A program made the translations under genes and the position numbers. From NCBI RefSeq assembly GCF_900119075.1, contig NZ_FPIP01000006.1:131420-195419 (forward strand): DNA of 64,000 nt, read 5' to 3'. This DNA is from Ruminococcus flavefaciens. Its GTDB lineage: Bacteria > Bacillota > Clostridia > Oscillospirales > Ruminococcaceae. A model generated the notes under the pieces. That model searched no databases, was not told the origin of the DNA, and worked only from the letters and a program-made list of their open reading frames with translations. This document shows, piece after piece, positions 7,331 to 15,074 of the stretch. Position 1 is the first letter of the stretch, and the number at the start of each line of letters is the position of its first letter.

Positions 7331-7819
7331 ATGAAATTCAACAAGATCGCAGCAATTCTTATGGCTTCAGTTATGACAGCAGGCGCAGCAACAGTTATGG
7401 GAGCAGCTGCCGCAAAGAAATCATCTTCATCTCCGGCAGTAAGAGCAATGAAGGGCGACATCAACGGTGATACAGATATCGACATCGAGGATCTTCAGGC
7501 TGTTACTTGGCACGTTAAGGGCATCAAGGCTATTCCTGCAAGCAGACTTGCAAGAGCAGACGTAAACTGGGACGGCAAGGTAGATGTTACAGATATCTCA
7601 CTTATCTCCTATGATATCAACGGCTTTAGTCCTATCAGATCAGGCAACGTTTTAGGCCGTTCATATGTAACAAACGAGGATCTTGACGCTATCATTGATT
7701 ATATCAACGGTGTAGATCCTCTGACAAAAGCTGAGAGAACCCGCGCTGACCTCAACAAGGACGGCAAGATAAATGTCACTGACGCAGTACTTCTTTCAAG
7801 ATATCTCTATGTAAGATAA
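7331..7819 (+). CDS. Small secreted protein made almost only of dockerin-like repeats
   Basis: A 162-residue protein with a signal peptide (about 1-27) and no catalytic domain. Residues about 40-100 form a complete dockerin type I pair (GDINGDTDIDIEDLQAV and ADVNWDGKVDVTDISLI). A second, looser pair follows: one half without a clear calcium loop (SYVTNEDLDAIIDYING) and a clear last repeat (DLNKDGKINVTDAVLL). The product could occupy cohesin sites or bridge two scaffold proteins; this is inferred from the domain content only. It has its own promoter and a strong terminator, so it is monocistronic. Confidence 0.85.
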   Translation: MKFNKIAAILMASVMTAGAATVMGAAAAKKSSSSPAVRAMKGDINGDTDIDIEDLQAVTWHVKGIKAIPASRLARADVNWDGKVDVTDISLISYDINGFSPIRSGNVLGRSYVTNEDLDAIIDYINGVDPLTKAERTRADLNKDGKINVTDAVLLSRYLYVR

Positions 7820-7835
7820 TTACATCGCTGTATTG

Positions 7836-7869
7836 AAAAGGACTTTCCCTTGCGGAAGGTCCTTTTTTT
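7836..7869 (+). terminator. Terminator after the double-dockerin gene
   Basis: Stem AGGACTTTCC / GGAAGGTCCT with a five-base loop, followed by seven Ts. Confidence 0.88.
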
Positions 7870-7899
7870 GTAAAACTTGATGTCCGCAATTATCGGCAC

Positions 7900-7928
7900 T
7901 TGAAATCTCCTTTTATATATGGTATAAT
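7900..7928 (+). promoter_or_regulatory. Promoter for the miaB-mutS-mutL-hfq run
   Basis: TTGAAA, a 17-base spacer and TATAAT, about 40 bases before the TTG start of miaB. It is the only good promoter seen upstream of this long rightward gene run. Confidence 0.65.
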
Positions 7929-7969
7929 TATACATTACAGGATTTTCAAGGAAGGCGAGGTTCTGCCAA

Positions 7970-9343
7970 TTGAAGGACAATACCGCGGAAATAAGCGAAA
8001 TAAAGGCACTGCTGGGCGATAAGCCCCGAAAAGCCTACATAAGGAGCTTCGGCTGTCAGCTGAACGTGTCCGACGGCGAAAAGATAAAGGGCTTGCTGAA
8101 AAAAATGGGCTACGGCTTCACCGAGGACGAGCATGAAGCCGATCTCATCATACTCAATACCTGCGCCGTCCGCGAGAGCGCCGAGGACAGGGTTTTCGGC
8201 ATAGTGGGCAGCATGAAGAAGCTCAAGGAGCTGAAGCCCTCCCTTATCATCGGCATTGCAGGCTGCATGACGGCTCAGAGCCATATTGCCGAAAAGATAA
8301 AGAAGTCCTACCCACAGGTGGACCTTGTGCTGGGTACCTCCGCTATAAGCGCCCTGCCAAGGCTTCTTCTTGAAGCTCTCAGGGGAGCGAAGTTCTCGGC
8401 GGATATCACCGAGTACGATGACTTTTCCGAGGCGGCTGAGCAGGTGCGCGAGAGCAGCTTCAAGGCTTCTGTGCCAATAATGTTCGGCTGCAACAACTTC
8501 TGCACCTACTGCATAGTGCCGTACGTCCGCGGACGTGAGCGAAGCCGCCGTCCCGAGGATATAATCGGCGAGGTCCGCGAGCTGGTATCTCAAGGCTACA
8601 AGGAGATAATGCTGCTCGGTCAGAACGTCAATTCCTACGGCAATGACCTTGGCGGCGAGTGCAGCTTTCCTCAGCTTCTCCGTGAACTGAATAAAATAGA
8701 GGGGGACTTCTGGATACGCTTCATGTCCTCACACCCCAAGGACGCCTCAAAGGAGCTTATCGACGCCATATTTGACTGCGAAAAGGTGGCGAAGCACCTG
8801 CACCTGCCCGTACAAAGCGGCAGCAGCGCAGTGCTTGACCGCATGAATCGCCGCTACACCATGGAGAAGTATCTGGGCATAGTCGATGAGATACGCCGCA
8901 GAGACGACGATTTCTCACTGACTACGGATATAATCGTGGGCTTTCCAAACGAGACCGACGAGGAGTTCCGCGCGACTCTCGATGTGATAAAAAAGGTCAG
9001 GTACGACAATATCTACTCATTCATCTATTCCAAGCGTTCGGGAACTAAGGCTGCGGAAATGCCCGACAGTATCTCCGACGAGGAAAAGGGACATCGCATG
9101 AGAGAGCTTCTTGAAGTCCAGCGCGAGGTCTCCACGGAGCACTACAAGCGCTTTATCGGCAGGACTATGCGAGTTCTTGTTGACGGAGTTTCGAAGAAAA
9201 AGGACGGCTGGCTCACAGGAAAGAGCAGCGAGTTCATAATAGTTGAGTTTGAGGGAGACAGCTCCCTTATCGGTCAGTTCGCTGACATTGAGATAACCGA
9301 CGCCATGAACTGGGCTGTAACTGGTCATATAAAGAAAGGATAA
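7970..9343 (+). CDS. miaB: tRNA-2-methylthio-N6-dimethylallyladenosine synthase
   Basis: MiaB is a radical-SAM methylthiotransferase that adds a methylthio group to i6A37 in tRNAs reading UNN codons. The 457-residue protein shows the three expected parts: an N-terminal domain with SFGCQLNVSDGEK and conserved Cys residues for the auxiliary iron-sulfur cluster, the radical-SAM motif CNNFCTYC followed by PYVRGRERSR, and a C-terminal TRAM domain. The start is TTG, 9 bases after GGAAGGCGAGG. The modification acts on the product of MiaA, whose gene lies 10 kb further on in the same run. Confidence 0.95.
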   Translation: MKDNTAEISEIKALLGDKPRKAYIRSFGCQLNVSDGEKIKGLLKKMGYGFTEDEHEADLIILNTCAVRESAEDRVFGIVGSMKKLKELKPSLIIGIAGCMTAQSHIAEKIKKSYPQVDLVLGTSAISALPRLLLEALRGAKFSADITEYDDFSEAAEQVRESSFKASVPIMFGCNNFCTYCIVPYVRGRERSRRPEDIIGEVRELVSQGYKEIMLLGQNVNSYGNDLGGECSFPQLLRELNKIEGDFWIRFMSSHPKDASKELIDAIFDCEKVAKHLHLPVQSGSSAVLDRMNRRYTMEKYLGIVDEIRRRDDDFSLTTDIIVGFPNETDEEFRATLDVIKKVRYDNIYSFIYSKRSGTKAAEMPDSISDEEKGHRMRELLEVQREVSTEHYKRFIGRTMRVLVDGVSKKKDGWLTGKSSEFIIVEFEGDSSLIGQFADIEITDAMNWAVTGHIKKG

Positions 9344-9348
9344 GAAAA

Positions 9349-10125
9349 ATGAAACGAATCATCGCATTATCATGTTTTGCAGCTCTGGTTCTTGCAGGCT
9401 GCGGAAAGACAGGTCAGAGCAGCTCTTCATCTGAGAGTACCACGGCAGCCACAGCGCCGACAAGCGCTGAAACTACAGCCACTGAGGCAGCTACAGAGAC
9501 AGCTGTGATAACTGCTGCCGATACTACAGCAGCAGGAACAGAAGCCGAGCCCGCTACCCACGAGGCAAATGTTTCCGCAGGCGGACGCATGGATATGTAC
9601 CCTGCAATTTATCAGGGCGAGATACGCTATGTTTTCGAGCAGACTGCAAAGGATAACGACGGACTCTCCAGTATTGAATACGCATTCCGCGACATGGACG
9701 CTGACGGTATTCCCGAGCTTATCCTGAAATACGGCACCTGCGAGGCTGATTACGCTATCCATGTATACAGATTCGATGAGAACTGCGAGCTTCAGGACTT
9801 AGGCACTTTCGGCGGCGGACATACAAGCTTCTGCTATGACGAGAACACAGGCAATTTCGTTATCCTCTGGGGACAGATGGGATATGCGACTTTGCATTAT
9901 TTCGTATGGCAGGACGGCACTTTGAAGGTGGCTGACACCTATGATTTCGAGCTTGACGAGCAGAATCCGTCTTACGATGATGTTCTCAGGGAAAAGGGCA
10001 TACACCGCATTGATTTCGTGTCGGCATATCAGACTGATATCAAAGGCGGCGTCAAGTCGTGGTTCTATCACGAAAACGGCACTACCGAGGAGTTTGACGG
10101 ACTTTACCTTGATTACATGGGTTAA
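9349..10125 (+). CDS. Thr/Ser-rich lipoprotein, function unknown
   Basis: A 258-residue lipoprotein: signal peptide with lipobox LAGC at residues 15-18, then a low-complexity Thr/Ala/Ser/Glu linker (about 22-75), then a globular domain. The globular part contains FRDMDADGIPELILKYG, a single calcium-loop-like motif common in secreted proteins of gut clostridia, followed by beta-rich sequence with several aromatic residues (YATLHYFVWQDG). No catalytic motif is evident. It sits five bases after miaB with a clear ribosome site (AAAGGA), inserted in an otherwise conserved housekeeping order. Confidence 0.75.
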   Translation: MKRIIALSCFAALVLAGCGKTGQSSSSSESTTAATAPTSAETTATEAATETAVITAADTTAAGTEAEPATHEANVSAGGRMDMYPAIYQGEIRYVFEQTAKDNDGLSSIEYAFRDMDADGIPELILKYGTCEADYAIHVYRFDENCELQDLGTFGGGHTSFCYDENTGNFVILWGQMGYATLHYFVWQDGTLKVADTYDFELDEQNPSYDDVLREKGIHRIDFVSAYQTDIKGGVKSWFYHENGTTEEFDGLYLDYMG

Positions 10126-10232
10126 ACGCTGATTCTATCCGAATTAAGTCGGGAGAATTCTTAACTTTGCGTCCTTTTCACGCCGCAGGCTTAGAAAAGG
10201 CAGAAAAATCAATTATTAAGGAGAATTTAAAA

Positions 10233-10640
10233 ATGGATATTATGGAAATGACAAGAGAGCTTGGAAAGGCACTTCAGCAGGACGACAGATACACAGCTTA
10301 TATGCTTGCAAAGCAGGCTAACGATGAGGATAAGGAGCTTCAGGAGGACATCGCTCATTTTGAGGACCTCCGCATGAATCTTGGCACCGCTATGAGCGCA
10401 GAGGAGCCCGATTCCGACAACATCAAGGCTCTCGATACAGAGCTCAAGGGCGTATACAACAAGATAATGAAGAACCCGAAGATGATAGTTTTCTCAGGAG
10501 CACAGCAGGCTCTTGAAAAGCTGGTGTCAAATATGCAGCAGATAATTAGTATGTGCGCTAACGGCGAGGATCCAGAGACCTGCCAGATACCCGAGGGAGG
10601 CTGCACAGGCAGCTGTGCTTCCTGCGCAGGCTGTCACTGA
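10233..10640 (+). CDS. YlbF/YmcA-family protein with Cys-rich tail
   Basis: The 135-residue helical protein belongs to the YlbF/YmcA (com_ylbF) family. In Bacillus, members form the RicA-RicF-RicT complex, which carries iron-sulfur clusters and promotes RNase Y-dependent mRNA maturation, affecting competence, biofilm and sporulation. Residues 1-110 are helical (DDRYTAYMLAKQANDEDKEL; NPKMIVFSGAQQALEKL). The tail has six Cys (CANGEDPETC, GGCTGSCASCAGCH), consistent with a metal or Fe-S site. The start at 10233 is preceded by AAGGAG at 9 bases; the longer in-frame ORF has no ribosome site. The position between miaB and mutS matches Bacillus ymcA. Confidence 0.82.
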   Translation: MDIMEMTRELGKALQQDDRYTAYMLAKQANDEDKELQEDIAHFEDLRMNLGTAMSAEEPDSDNIKALDTELKGVYNKIMKNPKMIVFSGAQQALEKLVSNMQQIISMCANGEDPETCQIPEGGCTGSCASCAGCH

Positions 10641-10658
10641 TAAAGGAGAAAAGGGGGT

Positions 10659-11267
10659 ATGGGGAAATTTCAGAATACTAACAACGAGCTTATGGCGAGG
10701 ATATCGGCGGTTAACGACCTCATAAAGTCGAATTATATTACACCGCCGCCAGAGCGCTTTGCTCTGACGCAGCCCGAAATCAGCATAAAGCAGTGCAGGA
10801 CCTCTGCTTTTCTGTCGCTGCTCAGCTGTACAATGCTCGCTATAGGAACGCTGCTGAGTCCGAGATTCAGCATTTTCAGGCTATTGCTGCCTGTGGGCTT
10901 GCTTGTAAGCAGCATTATTTCATTCATATCTATTTCAACCATGAAAAAATTCCGCATAGACGTAAACGGTCAGGAGATCACTGTTAAGGGAAAAACCTGC
11001 CACAGCAGCGAGATAGACTGCATAAAGGGCACGGTCATGAACAGCATGAAGATAGTTTCGGGGGGCAAGGATATCATAACGTTCAGCAAGACTCTTGACA
11101 ACTGCGGTGAGCTGATAAAATGGGCAAGGTGCAATCATGTGGAGATACATGACGATGGGGCGAACGATCCCAAAAAATCGCAGAAGGCACGGGAACTCAT
11201 AATCGCTTTATCTATTCTTCTGGGCATTGTACTGGGAATACTTTTTGTGTTCCTGAGCAGAATGTAA
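10659..11267 (+). CDS. Membrane protein, function unknown (paralogue of next gene)
   Basis: A 202-residue protein with two adjacent hydrophobic segments (about 49-67 and 70-92), a cytoplasmic-looking domain of about 80 residues, and a last TM helix (about 182-200). The central domain (FRIDVNGQEITVKG ... SGGKDIITFSKTLDNCGELIKWARC) resembles a PH-like small beta fold ending in a helix. The following gene encodes a shorter protein matching its second half, so the two are paralogues. It has not been recognised as a named family. Ribosome site AAAGGAG lies about 10 bases upstream. Confidence 0.65.
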   Translation: MGKFQNTNNELMARISAVNDLIKSNYITPPPERFALTQPEISIKQCRTSAFLSLLSCTMLAIGTLLSPRFSIFRLLLPVGLLVSSIISFISISTMKKFRIDVNGQEITVKGKTCHSSEIDCIKGTVMNSMKIVSGGKDIITFSKTLDNCGELIKWARCNHVEIHDDGANDPKKSQKARELIIALSILLGIVLGILFVFLSRM

Positions 11268-11270
11268 GCT

Positions 11271-11579
11271 ATGGGATTTGAATTTGACAGGGAGCAGCAG
11301 GCGGAGCTTAGATATATAAGCGCAGACAGCGATATCGACAGGATAAGCTTCAAGGGCTATGACGTGAATGTTCTGAGCGGCGGCAGGACTGTGCTCGGGC
11401 TCAAAAAGGCGGACAAGGGCTGCGAGGAGCTTATAAGATGGGCGAAAGTCTATGATATAGCTATCGAAAATACAGGCGGCGAGCCCTCAGGCTCCGTGAA
11501 AGTCCTCATGGCTGTGGGAGCTGTGCTGTTCGTTGCAGCTTTTACCGTTTTATTGTTTTTTATCGTAACTAAGATGTAA
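11271..11579 (+). CDS. Short paralogue of the preceding membrane protein
   Basis: A 102-residue protein matching the C-terminal half of the gene before it: LSGGRTVLGLKKADKGCEEL with RWAKVYDIAIENTG aligns to SGGKDIITFSKTLDNCGEL with KWARCNHVEIHDDG, followed by one TM helix (about 78-99) in the same place. It lacks the two N-terminal TM helices. The ribosome site is weak, and the start lies only 3 bases after the previous stop, so translation is probably coupled. It may be a truncated duplicate or a partner subunit. Function unknown. Confidence 0.65.
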   Translation: MGFEFDREQQAELRYISADSDIDRISFKGYDVNVLSGGRTVLGLKKADKGCEELIRWAKVYDIAIENTGGEPSGSVKVLMAVGAVLFVAAFTVLLFFIVTKM

Positions 11580-11592
11580 AGGAGCTAAACCA

Positions 11593-14211
11593 ATGGAAAT
11601 CGACAGAAGTAAGATATCCCCCATGATGCAGCAGTACTTCGAGGTCAAGGACAAGTATACCGATTGTATCCTGTTCTTCCGCCTCGGCGACTTCTACGAG
11701 ATGTTCTTCGACGACGCGGTAGTTGTCTCAAAGGCTCTGGAGCTCACCCTTACGGGCAGGGACTGCGGTCTGGAGGAACGCGCTCCCATGTGCGGAGTTC
11801 CCTATCATGCGGCGGATATGTACATAAAGAGGCTTATAGACATGGGCTTCAAGGTGGCTGTCTGCGAGCAGCTCACCGATCCTGCCGAGACCAAGGGAAT
11901 AGTTGTCCGCGACGTTATCAGGGTAGTTACTCCCGGTACTCTCACCGAGAGCAGTATGCTGGACGACGGCAGCAACAACTACATTTGCAGTATCTACTAC
12001 GACGAGGAAAGCAAGACCTGCGGCGTGGCTTCTGCCGACCTTTCCACAGGCGAGGCGGCTCTCAGCTATTTCGAGGGCAAGGACTTGGAAGCAGGCGTTA
12101 TCAACGAGCTTTCACGCTGCAAGCCTGCGGAGATAATCTTCCCTCAGAACTTCCTGTCCCTCAAAGCGGCTGCGGAGTTCGTAAAGGTGAGACTTTCCTG
12201 CGCGGTGACTCTCCGCGATACCATATGCTTTACTCCCTCTGCACGGAGGGACATGGCTGCGGCAGTATTCGGCGTTAAGTCCGTCACCGAGCTCGGCATA
12301 AGCGAGGACGGAGCAGACTGCGCGGCAGTATGCGGACTTTTTGACTACATAAACGATACCCAGAAGACCTCGGTATCGAGATTTACGAAAATAGAGCTTC
12401 TCAACGGTGAGCAGTTCATGGGACTTGACCTCAATGCAAGGCGCAACTTAGAGCTTACTGAGACTCTCCGCAGCAAGGAGAAAAAAGGCTCTCTCATGTG
12501 GGTTCTGGACTCCACCAAAACATCTATGGGACGCCGTATGCTGAGAAACTGGATAGAGCAGCCACTGAAAAGCCCTGCAAGGATAATCGAGCGACTTGAC
12601 GCCGTTGAAGCACTCTACCGCAAGAGCGTTGTCCTTGCCGATATGACTGACCTGCTTGACAGAGTCTACGACCTGGAGCGCCTTATGACAAAGGTAATGT
12701 ACAAGAGCGCTAATCCCCGTGACCTCAAATCGCTTTCGGCTACGGCAATGCAGCTTCCTCTTATCAAGCAGGAGCTGGCAAAGCTCTCTGATTCAAAGCT
12801 TCTGGCGAGATATAACGACGAGATATCCACTCTTGACGAGCTGGTGAACCTTGTTGAGAACGCTATCATGGACGAGCCTCCTATCTCCGTAAAGGACGGC
12901 GGCGTGATAAAAGAGGGCTTCAACAAGGAGCTTGATGAGCTCCGCCATATTATGAACAACGGCAGGAGCATTATCGACGAGATAGAGCAGCGCGAAAAGG
13001 AAAAGACAGGCATCAAAAACCTGAAAATAGGCTTCAACCGTGTGTTCGGCTACTATCTTGAGGTTACGCGCTCATACTACGACCTTATCCCCGAGGGCTG
13101 GATACGCAAGCAGACTCTCGCCAACGCCGAGCGCTTCATCACCGAGGAGCTGAAAAACGCTGAGAACTCGATACTCGGCGCAAAGGACAAGGCTCTCTCC
13201 CTTGAAGCCGATATTTTCGCAGAGGTACGCGACTTCCTTGCGACAAAGCTTGAAGCCGTACAGAAAACAGCCTCGGCAGTTGCCGCTGTGGACGTTCTCT
13301 GCTCCTTTGCGGATGTGGCTCTGCGGAATCAGTACGTAAAGCCCGATATCGCCATTGACGGCTCTATCGACATCAAGGCAGGCCGCCACCCTGTTGTGGA
13401 GCTTATGCTCACCGACGAGGTGTTCGTGCCAAACGACCTGTACATAGATACAAAGGCTGACCGTATGTCCATAATCACGGGACCTAATATGTCGGGTAAA
13501 TCTACATATATGCGACAGGCGGCGCTTATAGTTCTCATGGCTCAGATAGGCTGCTTCGTGCCTGCGGATTCCGCTAAGATTTCCGTGGTGGACAAGATAT
13601 TCACCCGTGTGGGAGCCTCCGACGACCTTACCGCAGGACAGTCCACATTTATGGTGGAAATGAGCGAGGTCTCGGATATACTGAAAAACGCCACCAAGGA
13701 CAGCCTTGTTATCCTTGACGAGGTGGGCAGAGGTACTTCCACCTTTGACGGCGTAAGCATAGCCCGTGCAGTTGCGGAGTTCATCTGCAATTCCAAGAAG
13801 CTGGGCTGCAAGACCTTATTCGCTACTCACTATCACGAGCTTATAGGTCTGGAGGACGAGCTTGAGGGCGTGAAGAACTATAGTATCGCCGTAAACAAGC
13901 ACGGCGGCACTATAAGATTTCTGCGTAAGATAGTCCGCGGCGGCGTGGACGAGAGCTACGGCGTTGACGTTGCGAAGCTGGCAGGACTGCCTGCAAAGGT
14001 AGTCGCCCGTGCAAAGGAGCTCCTTGAAGAAATGGAGCGTCAGCACGCTTCGGAGCGCCCTGCGGCAGAACGCGAGGAATCGGGACAGATAAGCTTCGGC
14101 AGTCTGGGGCGTGAAGCGGCACTGGAAATGCTTGAAAAGACTAATATAGACGAGCTTACGGACAGCGAATGCCGCGAGCTCCTCAGCGATATGCTGAAAG
14201 CTATTCAGTAG
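11593..14211 (+). CDS. mutS: DNA mismatch repair ATPase MutS
   Basis: MutS recognises base mismatches and small loops and recruits MutL. The 872-residue length is normal. The N-terminal mismatch-recognition domain carries FRLGDFYEMFFDDA, containing the Phe-x-Glu mismatch-contact motif. The C-terminal ATPase has Walker A GPNMSGKSTYMRQ, the signature STFMVEMSE, Walker B LVILDEVGRGTSTFDG, and ATHYHEL. Translation starts at ATG after AAAGGAGC. mutL lies 860 bases downstream, separated by a repeat patch and one unrecognised gene. Confidence 0.98.
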   Translation: MEIDRSKISPMMQQYFEVKDKYTDCILFFRLGDFYEMFFDDAVVVSKALELTLTGRDCGLEERAPMCGVPYHAADMYIKRLIDMGFKVAVCEQLTDPAETKGIVVRDVIRVVTPGTLTESSMLDDGSNNYICSIYYDEESKTCGVASADLSTGEAALSYFEGKDLEAGVINELSRCKPAEIIFPQNFLSLKAAAEFVKVRLSCAVTLRDTICFTPSARRDMAAAVFGVKSVTELGISEDGADCAAVCGLFDYINDTQKTSVSRFTKIELLNGEQFMGLDLNARRNLELTETLRSKEKKGSLMWVLDSTKTSMGRRMLRNWIEQPLKSPARIIERLDAVEALYRKSVVLADMTDLLDRVYDLERLMTKVMYKSANPRDLKSLSATAMQLPLIKQELAKLSDSKLLARYNDEISTLDELVNLVENAIMDEPPISVKDGGVIKEGFNKELDELRHIMNNGRSIIDEIEQREKEKTGIKNLKIGFNRVFGYYLEVTRSYYDLIPEGWIRKQTLANAERFITEELKNAENSILGAKDKALSLEADIFAEVRDFLATKLEAVQKTASAVAAVDVLCSFADVALRNQYVKPDIAIDGSIDIKAGRHPVVELMLTDEVFVPNDLYIDTKADRMSIITGPNMSGKSTYMRQAALIVLMAQIGCFVPADSAKISVVDKIFTRVGASDDLTAGQSTFMVEMSEVSDILKNATKDSLVILDEVGRGTSTFDGVSIARAVAEFICNSKKLGCKTLFATHYHELIGLEDELEGVKNYSIAVNKHGGTIRFLRKIVRGGVDESYGVDVAKLAGLPAKVVARAKELLEEMERQHASERPAAEREESGQISFGSLGREAALEMLEKTNIDELTDSECRELLSDMLKAIQ

Positions 14212-14407
14212 GGAACGCCGCCCTCGGCGTTCCGAGCCTTTAGCCGATTTAGAGCTAAGAGCTAAGAACTAAGAACTAAGAGCTAAGAACTAAGAGCTAA
14301 GTAGGGGCGACGTCCCGTCAACTCTCAACTCTCAACTTTAGAAAACGTGTAGGGACGACCAATGGTCGTCCGCAAATATAAAATTATGCATTATGAATTA
14401 TGAATTG
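14208..14407. repeat. Intergenic repeat patch between mutS and the next gene
   Basis: Three GTAGGG palindromes (14208-14235, 14301-14319, 14348-14372) are separated by a tandem low-complexity tract made of AACTAAG / AGCTAAG heptads (14252-14301) and CAACTCT repeats (14319-14337). An AT-rich run of GAATTATG-like units follows (14382-14407). No gene is present. The first palindrome begins over the mutS stop codon and can act as a weak terminator stem. Confidence 0.75.
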
Positions 14408-14424
14408 AAACAGAGGTGCAAATC

Positions 14425-15045
14425 ATGCCTGCTTATTTTTCTTTGATAATGGAATACAGCCGCGCAGAGCTGGATTTTGACAATATGAAGGAGCTCACTG
14501 CATATATCAAACACGCAGGGCTCGAATTCAAAAACGGCGCATACCATGCCGAAAACGATACCATTGAGGACATCATGGAATGGAACCAGAAAAAGCTTGA
14601 AGAGGATTTCGAGCTGGGCTATGACGAGGACTCTTCCAACGATTACAAGCAGATGTGCTTCAATTACGGCGGCTTTTCCGAAGTCCGCGGCTTCATCATG
14701 AACGAGGATCCCATACGCGGCGAGTATACCTTTACCCTGCTGATACCGCAGGAGGAAGTTCATGTTGAGGGGGATACCTACAGGAAAGAAGCCGTTGAAA
14801 AGCTGAAAGCCCTTGCGGCAAAGCTGTGGATACTGCCGAAAACCCGTACTGTCCAGACTGAGCTGGAGCTGGGCGAGGGTATAGTTCCCGAAATGGATAT
14901 CAAGGAGGGCGCAGAGCCAAGTGCCTGTCCATTTGCTATCGTATCGGAAAAGCAGTTCGGACGCATGGACACAGCAAAATATACCGCCGAGCATATCGAA
15001 TACGGCGGAGTGATACTCACTCCCGAATGGGTAAAGCTGGTCTGA
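14425..15045 (+). CDS. Conserved-looking soluble protein, function unknown
   Basis: A 206-residue acidic soluble protein, no signal peptide or TM segment. The start at 14425 follows AGAGGTG by six bases; a GTG nine bases further upstream is part of that ribosome site. The protein appears to have an N-terminal alpha/beta part (about 1-60), a middle with FNYGGFSEVRGFIMNEDP, and a C-terminal half rich in beta strands (YTFTLLIPQEEV, FAIVSEKQFGRM). No motif I recognise. It sits between mutS and mutL, 29 bases before mutL, and is probably co-transcribed with it; that alone does not imply a repair role. Confidence 0.7.
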   Translation: MPAYFSLIMEYSRAELDFDNMKELTAYIKHAGLEFKNGAYHAENDTIEDIMEWNQKKLEEDFELGYDEDSSNDYKQMCFNYGGFSEVRGFIMNEDPIRGEYTFTLLIPQEEVHVEGDTYRKEAVEKLKALAAKLWILPKTRTVQTELELGEGIVPEMDIKEGAEPSACPFAIVSEKQFGRMDTAKYTAEHIEYGGVILTPEWVKLV

Positions 15046-15074
15046 GCTGCTGACAGTCAGAAAGGAAGTAAACA

